Positions 1-5,161 are shown, numbered from the stretch's first letter. The stretch is 5,161 bases of DNA from an uncultured Collinsella sp. (GCA_902463875.1 CABQHR010000136.1:1-5161); one strand, 5' to 3'. Notes: generated from the letters alone by a model not told the origin. Translations and numbers: made by a program.

Positions 1-80
1 TGAAGATCGAGACCGACTACAGCAACGGTGACATGGGCCAGATCGAGACGCGCATCGCTGCCTTTATCGAGACCCTGTAG
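1..80 (+). CDS. 2-hydroxyacyl-CoA dehydratase family protein, C-terminal end only
   Basis: Only the final 25 codons and a TAG stop (78-80) are in the window; the reading frame starts at base 3. The visible tail contains ETDYS followed by GQIETRIAAFIE. This E-T-D-Y-S...G-Q...T-R...F-I-E pattern is what I know from the C-terminus of the HgdB/BcrB/YjiM-like subunits of 2-hydroxyacyl-CoA dehydratases and of the related double-cubane-cluster proteins. These are oxygen-sensitive cytoplasmic iron-sulfur enzymes that need a one-electron 'archerase' activator. The gene directly downstream is exactly such an activator, which strongly supports the call. Whether this is a true dehydratase subunit or a single-subunit double-cubane protein of unknown physiological role cannot be told from the tail. 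The fragment is truncated by the window edge, and no internal damage is seen. Confidence 0.8.
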   Translation, partial: KIETDYSNGDMGQIETRIAAFIETL

Positions 81-85
81 GACAA

Positions 86-116
86 ATGCGGCAAAGGGAT
101 AGCTGCTTTGCCGCAT
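86..116 (+). other. Perfect 11-bp hairpin between dehydratase gene and activator gene
   Basis: ATGCGGCAAAG (86-96) is the exact reverse complement of CTTTGCCGCAT (106-116), leaving a 9-nt loop (97-105). It starts 5 nt after the upstream stop codon and ends just before the Shine-Dalgarno site of the activator. No T-run follows, so it does not look like a classical intrinsic terminator. It may be an mRNA processing or stabilising element that sets the ratio of dehydratase to activator, which are usually needed in very unequal amounts. The inverted repeat is seen directly; the role is inferred. Confidence 0.7.
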
Positions 117-126
117 AGAAGGAGGA
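117..126 (+). promoter_or_regulatory. Ribosome binding site of the activator gene
   Basis: AGAAGGAGGA is a near-perfect Shine-Dalgarno sequence. Its GGAGG core ends 5 nt before the GTG at 131. It fixes GTG 131 as the start of the activator, because the ATG at 126 is out of frame and overlaps the site itself. Confidence 0.85.
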
Positions 127-130
127 TGCC

Positions 131-895
131 GTGGTTGGCATTGGTATCGACATAGGCTCGACGGCCGCGAAGGCTGCGGTGGTGGAGACGGACAACGCCA
201 TTGCGTGGACCTGCGTCATGCCGACGGGGTATTCGTCGGTCGATGCGGCCGAGCGCCTACGCGGTGAGCTCGCCGCAGCTGGCTATGACGTGACGGGCGA
301 CGATGTTCGCGTGGTCGCGACTGGCTACGGCCGTGTCGCGGTGCCCTATGCCAACAAGGTGGTGACCGAGATCACCTGCCATGGTGCCGGCGCGGTCCGC
401 CTGTTTGGCGAGCAGGGCACGGTGATCGACGTGGGCGGCCAGGATACCAAGGTCATCCAACTCAAGGGCGGCCGCGTGGCCAAGTTCGCCATGAACGACA
501 AGTGTGCCGCCGGCACGGGGCGCTTTTTGGAGATCATGGCCGACCGCCTGGGCATTTCCCAGCAGCAGATGGCCGACCTGGCGCGTTCCGGCGAGCCCAC
601 CAAGATCAGCAGCATGTGCACGGTGTTTGCCGAAAGCGAGGTCATCAGCCTGATCGGTCGCGGTGAGCCGCGCGAGAACATTGCGCGTGGCGTGATCGAC
701 AGCGTGGTCTCGCGCGTGGCGACCATGGCCGGGCAGGCCGCGGGCGCCCCGTACTACCTGACCGGTGGCCTGTGCGAGAACGCCTTCGTGGTGGAGCGGT
801 TGGGCGAGCTACTGGGGTCGCCGGTGACCACCTCGCCCCAGGCTCGCTTTGCCGGAGCGATCGGCGCGGCTGTCCGCGCCGCCGCCTTGGCCTAG
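131..895 (+). CDS. ATP-dependent activator of a 2-hydroxyacyl-CoA dehydratase-type enzyme (HgdC/YjiL-like)
   Basis: A 254-residue protein of the BcrAD/BadFG ATPase family, the usual size for HgdC-type activators (about 260 residues). Members are cytoplasmic homodimers that hold one [4Fe-4S] cluster between the subunits and use ATP hydrolysis to push a low-potential electron into the dehydratase. Visible motifs are the first phosphate loop GIDIGSTAAK (residues 5-14), the second phosphate motif VIDVGGQDTK (98-107), the two expected cluster cysteines C125 (in NDKCAAGTGRF) and C163 (in SSMCTVFAESE), and the adenosine motif TGGLCENAF (211-219). All key positions are intact. Translation starts at GTG with an excellent ribosome site. 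The partner gene lies 50 bp upstream, so the two were probably co-transcribed. The exact substrate of the partner is unknown; a glutaryl, lactyl or phenyllactyl dehydratase or a double-cubane reductase are all possible. Confidence 0.92.
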   Translation: MVGIGIDIGSTAAKAAVVETDNAIAWTCVMPTGYSSVDAAERLRGELAAAGYDVTGDDVRVVATGYGRVAVPYANKVVTEITCHGAGAVRLFGEQGTVIDVGGQDTKVIQLKGGRVAKFAMNDKCAAGTGRFLEIMADRLGISQQQMADLARSGEPTKISSMCTVFAESEVISLIGRGEPRENIARGVIDSVVSRVATMAGQAAGAPYYLTGGLCENAFVVERLGELLGSPVTTSPQARFAGAIGAAVRAAALA

Positions 896-909
896 GGGTG
901 TACCGCGAC

Positions 910-2127
910 ATGCGCATCCTCAATAGCTCGGCACAAAAACCAGATAGCACTGGCAGCGGCACCTACCTTGCCGCGCTCGTACGCGAGCAGATCGAGACGG
1001 GGCATCGCGCCGCCGTGCTTTGCGGCGCGGCACCGGGTGATACCCAAGGCGAGCTGGACCGGCGTGCTGCCGTGTTTGCCGTACCGTTCGAGTCGCCCGA
1101 GCTGCCGTTTCCCATCTGTGGCATGTCCGATGTCATGCCCTATCCCTCCACACGCTATCGTGATCTGACGCCTTCGATGCTCAAGGCATTTGAGCGGGCA
1201 TTTGCTGCTGCAATCGATCGGGCGGTGGCTGAGTTTCGGCCCGATCTGGTGCTCTGCCATCACCTGTATCTGGTGACCGCATTGGCGCGCGAGTGCGTCC
1301 GAGGCGTGCCGGTTGTTGCCGTGTGTCATTCGACCGACCTGCGCCAGTTGCGTTCGCATACGCTCGAACGCGATCGCATTGTAAGTGCGGTTCGTCGGCT
1401 CGATGCCGTCTTTGCGCTCCATGCTGAGCAGGCTGAGCAGATTGGCCTGGTGTGCGGCGTCGATGCCGATCGTATCCACGTGATTGGGACGGGCTACGAC
1501 CATCGCGTCTTCTGCCGCGATGCAAGCGTGGCGAGGCAGCCGGGATCGCTTGTGTACGTGGGCAAGATTTGCTTTAAAAAGGGCGTCGAGTCGCTGGTTC
1601 GAGCTGTGTCATTGCCGATTGACGATGGCGTCCGCCCATCTGGCTTGGTACTTGTGGGCGGCCGCGGGGACGATGCCGAGTACGCGCGTATCGAGCGCTT
1701 GACCGCGGCCTCGGATGTGCCGGTGACGCTGGCGGGGCGCCTGGATAGCGATGGGCTCGTGCGTGCCTACCGCAGTTCCGACGTCTTTGTGCTGCCTTCG
1801 TTTTACGAGGGTCTGCCGCTCGTGACGATCGAGGCCCTCGCGTGCGGCTGCAAAGTTGTGGCGACCGATTTGCCCGGCGTTCGTCCCTGGATGGAGGCGA
1901 TGCTTCCCGGTGCTCCCGTGACGTGGGTGGCGTCGCCGCGTATGACGGATGTCGACACGCCCGTGGCGGCCGACCTTCCGTTGTTTGAGCGCGCACTGGC
2001 AGATGCTATCGCGCAGGCGCTTGCGGCGCCGCTTTCGACGTTCGAGCCGTCGGCGGTCTCTTGGGAAGCGTGCCTGGCGCGTATACTTAAAGTCGTTGAT
2101 TTGTTGGAAGGGGGTTCGTATGGCTAA
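910..2127 (+). CDS. Glycosyltransferase, GT4-like (GT-B fold), upstream of and overlapping selD
   Basis: A 405-residue protein with the two-domain layout of GT4-type retaining glycosyltransferases, which move a sugar from a nucleotide-sugar donor to an acceptor. The N-terminal domain begins MRIL and has the glycine-rich GSGTYLAALV (residues 15-24) and a VCHSTD segment (138-143). The C-terminal donor domain has VYVGKICFKKG (215-225), VLVGGRG (247-253), AGRLD (275-279) and the diagnostic E-x7-E in PSFYEGLPLVTIEALACG (E300 and E308). No signal peptide or membrane segment is seen. ATG 910 is preferred because it gives the usual N-terminus; AGGGG at 894-898 is a weak, distant ribosome site, and GTG 898 is an alternative. 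A longer open frame running back to 772 lies inside the activator gene and is not believed. The gene follows the activator by 14 bp and overlaps selD by 8 nt. Donor and acceptor are unknown; its position suggests, but does not prove, a selenium-linked role. Confidence 0.85.
   Translation: MRILNSSAQKPDSTGSGTYLAALVREQIETGHRAAVLCGAAPGDTQGELDRRAAVFAVPFESPELPFPICGMSDVMPYPSTRYRDLTPSMLKAFERAFAAAIDRAVAEFRPDLVLCHHLYLVTALARECVRGVPVVAVCHSTDLRQLRSHTLERDRIVSAVRRLDAVFALHAEQAEQIGLVCGVDADRIHVIGTGYDHRVFCRDASVARQPGSLVYVGKICFKKGVESLVRAVSLPIDDGVRPSGLVLVGGRGDDAEYARIERLTAASDVPVTLAGRLDSDGLVRAYRSSDVFVLPSFYEGLPLVTIEALACGCKVVATDLPGVRPWMEAMLPGAPVTWVASPRMTDVDTPVAADLPLFERALADAIAQALAAPLSTFEPSAVSWEACLARILKVVDLLEGGSYG
2106..2114 (+). 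promoter_or_regulatory. Ribosome binding site that fixes the selD start
   Basis: GGAAGGGGG lies 5 nt before ATG 2120, inside the last codons of the glycosyltransferase gene. It is the only convincing Shine-Dalgarno site near the start of selD. It supports initiation at 2120, upstream of the in-frame TGA. No comparable site precedes the TTG at 2180 that a TGA-blind gene caller would choose. Confidence 0.8.
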
Positions 2128-3169
2128 GGACACCATGAGGCTCACGTCCATGACGGCCGCGAGCGGTTGAGCCGCTAAGTTGGCTCCCGGAGCCCTCGCC
2201 CAGGTCCTGGGCGACTTACCCAATGTGCATAACGACAACTTGCTCGTGGGGTTCGATACCTCCGACGATGCGAGCGTCTTCCGCGTAGGGGAGAACCTGG
2301 GGCTCGTGCAGTCCATCGACTTCTTCCCACCGATGGTCGACGACCCGTTTCTGTTTGGCCAGATTGCTGCGGCCAACTCGCTGTCGGACATCTACGCCAT
2401 GGGCGGGCGGCCGAGCCATGCCATGAACCTGCTTTGCATACCCAGTTGCCTGGGCGTTGAGGTTGCCGGTCAGATTCTGGCGGGCGGCGCCGATAAGTGC
2501 GTCGAGGCGGGTTGCTCCATCGCGGGCGGCCACACCATCAACGACGACGAGCCCAAGTACGGTCTGTCCGTGAGCGGTTTTGTGCCACTCGACCACATGC
2601 TCGCCAACAGCGGCGCACGCGTGGGCGATGTTCTGCTGCTGACCAAGGCGATCGGCTCGGGCATCATCACCACGGCCATTAAGGGCGAGCTCATCGAGCA
2701 GGACGAGGCCGCAGCCATGTTTGACTCGATGCGTACCCTCAACGAGGCCCCGATCCGTTTGGCCGAGGGGCTCGAACTTCATGGCTGCACCGACATTACG
2801 GGCTTTGGCCTGATTGGGCATGCGTGCGAGATGGCCGAGGGCTCGGGCGTGCAGATTGAGCTTGCGTCGGAGGCGGTGCCTCTCTTTGACCAGGTGCTCG
2901 ACATGGCGCGTCTGGGCATTATCCCCGCTGGCTCCTACCGCAACCAGGACTTCTTTGGCCCGCGCGTGGCTGCCGACGAGGACCTGGAGCCGGGCATGTT
3001 GGATGCGCTGTACGATCCGCAGACCTCGGGTGGTTTGCTCATCGCGGCGCCTGCTGCCGATGTGGATGAGCTTGCGCGCCGTCTACATGCCGAGGGACGT
3101 ATCGCCGCCGTCGTCGGTCGCGTGTGCGAGGCGGAGCCGGGCGGTCCTGCCGTCCGCGTTGTTCGCTAG
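2120..3169 (+). CDS. selD: Selenide, water dikinase (selenophosphate synthetase), selenocysteine-containing
   Basis: SelD converts selenide and ATP to selenophosphate, AMP and phosphate in the cytoplasm. Selenophosphate is the Se donor for selenocysteine, for 2-selenouridine in tRNA and for other Se products. Read from ATG 2120 with TGA 2168-2170 as Sec, the protein has 349 residues, matching the family (E. coli 347). The N-terminus reads RLTSMTAASG-U17-AAK20, aligning U17 and K20 with E. coli C17 and K20. Further conserved parts are TSDDA with D50, SDIYAMGG with D90, AGGHTI (135-140), TDITGFGLIGH with D225, and YDPQTSGGLL (298-307). The three Asp match the E. coli metal/ATP ligands D51, D91 and D227. 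The second Cys of E. coli (C19) is Ala here, as is common. The start overlaps the upstream glycosyltransferase by 8 nt, suggesting translational coupling. If TGA is read as stop, the product begins at TTG 2180 and loses both catalytic residues. The host must also have SelA, SelB and tRNA-Sec elsewhere. Confidence 0.95.
2168..2170 (+). other. In-frame TGA codon for selenocysteine (Sec17 of SelD)
   Basis: TGA sits between GGT (Gly16) and GCC (Ala18) in the same frame as both the ATG at 2120 and the rest of SelD. It falls exactly at the catalytic Cys/Sec column of the family. Conserved SelD sequence lies on both sides: RLT upstream and AAKLAP downstream. A nonsense mutation is therefore much less likely than Sec decoding. 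Confidence 0.93.
2196..2214 (+). promoter_or_regulatory. Candidate bacterial SECIS element in selD mRNA
   Basis: TCGCCCAG (2196-2203) pairs perfectly with CTGGGCGA (2207-2214) around a GUC loop. If the top G-C pair opens, the loop is GGUCC, resembling the GGUCU loop of the E. coli fdhF SECIS that SelB recognises. The loop begins about 33 nt after the TGA, within the roughly 16-37 nt known for bacterial SECIS elements, and has the expected G at its start. A bulged U in the upper helix, as in fdhF, is not visible. The stem is seen directly; the SelB-binding role is inferred. Confidence 0.65.
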
Positions 3170-3192
3170 CCCGCACGTTTATGTAACTGTTT

Positions 3193-3210
3193 GCCGTTCT
3201 CTAGAACGGC
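3193..3210 (+). other. Hairpin between selD and yedF, possible weak terminator or attenuator
   Basis: GCCGTTC (3193-3199) pairs with GAACGGC (3204-3210) around a TCTA loop, followed by TCTTT (3211-3215). The T-stretch is short and interrupted, so at most a leaky terminator is suggested. It lies in the 61-bp selD-yedF gap, upstream of the yedF ribosome site. It could lower read-through or mark an RNA processing site between the two halves of the operon. Confidence 0.5.
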
Positions 3211-3216
3211 TCTTTC

Positions 3217-3223
3217 GAAAGGA
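3217..3223 (+). promoter_or_regulatory. Ribosome binding site of yedF
   Basis: GAAAGGA ends 7 nt before ATG 3231. It selects this ATG as the yedF start, although the same frame stays open far upstream inside selD. The protein from here begins exactly at the TusA-like domain. Confidence 0.8.
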
Positions 3224-3230
3224 ATTTGCT

Positions 3231-3857
3231 ATGTCTACCAAGATTGAAGTCAATGCCATGGGCGATGCCTGCCCGCTGCCCGTCGTCAAGACGCTCAAAG
3301 CTCTGAAGCAGCTCGATGGCGAGGGCGCCGTCGTGACCTCGGTCGACAACGAGACCGCCGTCAAGAACATCTCCAAGATGGCGCAGGAGAAGGGCTGCAC
3401 GGCCTCGGTCGAGAAGGTTTCTGACGCCGAGTGGCACGTGACCGTGGCGACCTCTGGCGCCGTTGCCATGGCCGATCCCGAGCAGGATGGCGCTGCCTTC
3501 TGTGATGCCAGCGCCGGCAAGGGCAGGCTCGTCATTTCCGTCTACACCGACTGCATGGGCCGCGGCGACGACGAGCTGGGCCACAAGCTCATGAAGGCGT
3601 TTATCTTTGCCGTGACGCAGCAGGAGGAGCTGCCCGCGACCATGCTGTTCTACAACGGCGGCGCCAAGCTCACCGTTGAGGGCTCGCCGGTGCTCGACGA
3701 CCTGAAGGGCCTGGCCGAGCAGGGTGTCGAGATTCTCACCTGTGGTACCTGCCTCGACCACTATGGCATTAAAGACCAGCTTGCGGTGGGCGAGGTCACC
3801 AACATGTACGTGATCGTGGAGAAGATGGAGCAGGCCGTGCGCGTCGTGCGCCCGTAG
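3231..3857 (+). CDS. yedF: Selenium metabolism protein YedF (TusA-like plus DsrE-like domains)
   Basis: A 208-residue protein with the two-part build of the YedF family. Residues 1 to about 75 are a TusA/SirA-like domain with the conserved CPLPVVKT motif (C14). Residues from about 98 to 205 are a DsrE/DsrF-like domain with VYTDCMGRGDDELG (C108) and a cysteine pair in ILTCGTCLDHYGI (C171, C174). TusA-like proteins pass sulfur as a persulfide on the CPxP cysteine. YedF is repeatedly found beside selD and in selenium-using genomes, and is thought to handle Se in an analogous way, though its reaction is not firmly established. Here it lies 61 bp after selD and 19 bp before a DUF3343 gene, with a desulfurase following. 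That fits a chain from (seleno)cysteine to selenide for SelD. All the noted cysteines are intact. Family assignment is secure; the exact role is inferred. Confidence 0.93.
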   Translation: MSTKIEVNAMGDACPLPVVKTLKALKQLDGEGAVVTSVDNETAVKNISKMAQEKGCTASVEKVSDAEWHVTVATSGAVAMADPEQDGAAFCDASAGKGRLVISVYTDCMGRGDDELGHKLMKAFIFAVTQQEELPATMLFYNGGAKLTVEGSPVLDDLKGLAEQGVEILTCGTCLDHYGIKDQLAVGEVTNMYVIVEKMEQAVRVVRP

Positions 3858-3867
3858 CGTATTGGTT

Positions 3868-3871
3868 GGAG
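3868..3871 (+). promoter_or_regulatory. Ribosome binding site of the DUF3343 gene
   Basis: GGAG (inside TTGGAG) ends 5 nt before ATG 3877. It favours this ATG over the in-frame TTG at 3862, which would add five residues and has no ribosome site of its own. Confidence 0.7.
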
Positions 3872-3876
3872 TTGCC

Positions 3877-4128
3877 ATGAGGGAAAAGCGCCCGGCGCTT
3901 GTCATCACGTTTCCCACCACGGCGGCCGCCATGGGCTGCGAGTCCCTGTGCGTTGAGCGTGGCCTTCCCGGGCGAACGATTCCCGTGCCCGGGGAGGTCG
4001 CTGCCGGCTGTGGTCTGGCGTGGAAAGCGTTGCCTGCCGATGAGGAGCTGCTGCGCGGTGAACTCGCCGCGGCGGGCGTTCCCACCGAGGGCTATACCGT
4101 GATTGATATGTGGGAGGTCGTGCGATGA
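3877..4128 (+). CDS. Small DUF3343 (putative Se/S carrier-like) protein
   Basis: An 83-residue, probably cytoplasmic protein without membrane segments or signal peptide. It resembles the DUF3343 family: a beta strand ALVITFPTTAAAM (7-19), a middle IPVPGEVAAGCGLAWK (35-50) with the characteristic P-x-P and GCG cysteine C45, and a C-terminal YTVIDMWEVV strand (73-82). Two extra cysteines, C21 and C25, form a C-x3-C pair. The family is described as putative Se/S carrier-like and recurs near cysteine desulfurases and yedF; its biochemistry is, to my knowledge, unproven. The gene starts 19 bp after yedF, and its TGA overlaps the desulfurase ATG (ATGA), implying tight co-expression. A likely job is to accept S or Se from the desulfurase on C45 and pass it towards YedF or SelD; this is inference from context. 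Confidence 0.82.
   Translation: MREKRPALVITFPTTAAAMGCESLCVERGLPGRTIPVPGEVAAGCGLAWKALPADEELLRGELAAAGVPTEGYTVIDMWEVVR
4112..4117 (+). promoter_or_regulatory. Ribosome binding site of the desulfurase gene
   Basis: GGGAGG lies inside the last codons of the DUF3343 gene and ends 7 nt before ATG 4125. With the ATGA stop/start overlap it indicates translational coupling and fixes the desulfurase start. Confidence 0.8.
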
Positions 4129-5161
4129 TCTACCTGGATAACGCGGCGACGACCATGCACAAGCCGCAGACGGTCATCGATGCCGTGACGCAGGCGATGT
4201 GCTCGCTCGGCAATGCCGGGCGCGGCGCCACGTCGGGTGCCCTCGATGCCGCTCGTACGATTCACGGTTGCCGTGCCAAGCTCGCGCGCCTTTTAGGTTG
4301 CCCGAGGGCGGACCATGTGTGCTTTACGCCCAACTCTACGGCGGCGCTCAACACCGCCATCTGTGGCGTGGTGCGCCCCGGCGACCGCGTGGTCACGACG
4401 GTGCTCGAGCACAACTCCGTGCTACGTCCGCTCAACCGCCTGGCAGCGGAGCGGGGTGTGACCGTTGAGCATGCGGGCTGTGACGTAAGCGGCGCGCTCG
4501 ACTACGACGAGCTCGAGCGGCTAGTCACGCCCGGTACGCGTGCCGTGGTGGTGACGCATGCCTCTAATGTGACCGGCAACGCGGTCGACATTGCGCGCGT
4601 GGCGGCCATGGCCCATGCGGCCGGTGCGCTGGTGATCGTCGATGCCTCTCAGTCTGCCGGCACGGCGCGTATCGATATGCATGCCATGGGGCTCGACATT
4701 GTGTGCTTTACCGGCCACAAGGGGCTCATGGGACCCCAAGGCACCGGCGGCCTGGCCGTGGCGGAGGGCATTGACGTGTCTCCGTGGGCCATGGGCGGCA
4801 CGGGCGTGCACAGCTTTGACCCGCTGCAGCCACTTGAGTGGCCCACGCGTCTTGAGGCGGGCACGCTCAACGGCCACGGCATCGCGGGACTTTCTGCCGG
4901 TCTCGACTTTATCGAGGCGCAAGGCGGGGTCGAGGCGATTGCGGCGCATGAGCGCTCGCTTGCAGAGCGCTTCCTCGCCGGTGCTCGCGAAATCCCCGGC
5001 ATTGCGCTCTACGGTGCGTTTGACCAGCCCGTGCGCTCGGCGATCGTCTCACTCAACGTGGGTGATATCGACTCGGCCGAGATCTCGGACGCGCTCATGC
5101 AAGGGTGGGGGATTGCGACGCGCCCCGGTGCCCATTGCGCTCCGCTCATGCACCGTGCGTT
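4125..5161 (+). CDS. Cysteine desulfurase / selenocysteine lyase-like PLP enzyme, 3' end outside window
   Basis: 345 codons of a class V aminotransferase-fold protein are present and the frame is open to the window edge. Relatives have about 380 residues, so roughly 35-40 are missing. These PLP enzymes remove sulfur, or selenium, from (seleno)cysteine, leaving alanine. Visible marks are the N-terminal YLDNAATT (3-10), the cofactor-stacking His96 in VLEHNSVLRP, ASNVTGN (substrate/PLP region), Asp173 and Gln176 in VDASQSAG, the Schiff-base Lys199 in FTGHKGLMGPQGTGGL, and the catalytic Cys338 in RPGAHCAPLMH. The RxGxHCAPL setting of that Cys resembles group II (SufS/CsdB-like) enzymes, some of which prefer selenocysteine. 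It overlaps the DUF3343 stop by 4 nt. No SufU, IscU or SufBCD gene is seen here, so delivery to SelD via DUF3343 and YedF is more plausible than Fe-S assembly. Actual substrate preference cannot be read from sequence. Confidence 0.93.
   Translation, partial: MIYLDNAATTMHKPQTVIDAVTQAMCSLGNAGRGATSGALDAARTIHGCRAKLARLLGCPRADHVCFTPNSTAALNTAICGVVRPGDRVVTTVLEHNSVLRPLNRLAAERGVTVEHAGCDVSGALDYDELERLVTPGTRAVVVTHASNVTGNAVDIARVAAMAHAAGALVIVDASQSAGTARIDMHAMGLDIVCFTGHKGLMGPQGTGGLAVAEGIDVSPWAMGGTGVHSFDPLQPLEWPTRLEAGTLNGHGIAGLSAGLDFIEAQGGVEAIAAHERSLAERFLAGAREIPGIALYGAFDQPVRSAIVSLNVGDIDSAEISDALMQGWGIATRPGAHCAPLMHRA

Noticed and set aside
772..909. An upstream extension of the glycosyltransferase reading frame beginning inside the activator gene.
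   Set aside because: It overlaps well-conserved activator sequence including the TGGLCENAF motif, its arginine-rich translation resembles nothing in the family, and ATG 910 gives a normal GT4 N-terminus.
1420..1440. Short direct repeat CTGAGCAG in the glycosyltransferase gene.
   Set aside because: It simply encodes AEQAEQ within a helix of the protein and has only two copies.
910..2127. Possible horizontal acquisition of the glycosyltransferase, judged by base composition.
   Set aside because: Hand counts of two sample lines (1201-1260: 36 of 60 G+C; 2641-2700: 37 of 60 G+C) show no clear difference from selD. Genome-wide codon statistics would be needed.
2120..2170. A very small separate gene or a nonsense-mutated selD pseudogene ending at TGA 2170.
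   Set aside because: The TGA is exactly at the catalytic Sec/Cys column, conserved SelD sequence flanks it in frame, and the rest of the gene is undamaged.
2814..3230. An open frame leading into yedF from inside selD, suggesting a longer fusion protein.
   Set aside because: The translation before 3231 is an arginine-rich out-of-frame shadow of selD; ATG 3231 has a good ribosome site and starts exactly at the TusA-like domain.
3170..3230. A promoter for yedF in the selD-yedF gap.
   Set aside because: TTGCCG at 3191 could be a poor -35 box, but no -10-like sequence lies at a suitable distance.
3201..4085. A long antisense open frame opposite yedF and the DUF3343 gene.
   Set aside because: Its histidine- and glycine-rich composition is typical of the reverse strand of high-GC genes, and it has no recognisable motif. 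The + strand genes here are clearly real.

Overview
The window is a densely packed, single-strand stretch of bacterial DNA. All recognisable genes read on the + strand with gaps of 61 bp or less or short overlaps, so it looks like one operon or two abutting transcription units. The high G+C content, the strong Shine-Dalgarno sites and the gene content (anaerobic 2-hydroxyacyl-CoA dehydratase-type iron-sulfur enzymes plus selenium use) suggest a strictly anaerobic, gut-type bacterium. I would guess an actinobacterium of the Coriobacteriia, such as Collinsella. This is inference from style and content; no rRNA or other marker gene is present.

Layout. Positions 1-80 hold the last 25 codons of a 2-hydroxyacyl-CoA dehydratase family (HgdB/YjiM-like) protein. 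A 50-bp gap with a strong 11-bp hairpin follows, then the matching ATP-dependent activator (131-895, HgdC/YjiL-like). Next comes a family-4-type glycosyltransferase (910-2127). Its last codons overlap by 8 nt the start of selD (2120-3169), which makes selenophosphate. The catalytic residue of this SelD is encoded by an in-frame TGA at 2168-2170, so SelD is itself a selenoprotein. A stem-loop 25-43 nt downstream of the TGA is a good bacterial SECIS candidate. After a 61-bp gap with a hairpin come yedF (3231-3857), a small DUF3343-type protein (3877-4128) and, overlapping it by 4 nt, a cysteine desulfurase/selenocysteine lyase-like enzyme (4125 to the window end, truncated).

How the genes could work together. 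The last four genes form a plausible selenium-handling set: a PLP enzyme that can release S or Se from (seleno)cysteine, two small cysteine-containing candidate carriers (DUF3343 and the TusA-like domain of YedF), and SelD, which activates selenide to selenophosphate. The glycosyltransferase translationally coupled to selD is the unexpected member. It raises the possibility of a selenosugar or other selenophosphate-consuming product, but that is a hypothesis. The dehydratase and activator pair may be functionally separate or may be the redox enzyme that this locus supports. The two main traps for automated annotation are the SelD start, which is lost if TGA is read as stop, and the glycosyltransferase start, which is over-extended if the longest reading frame is taken.
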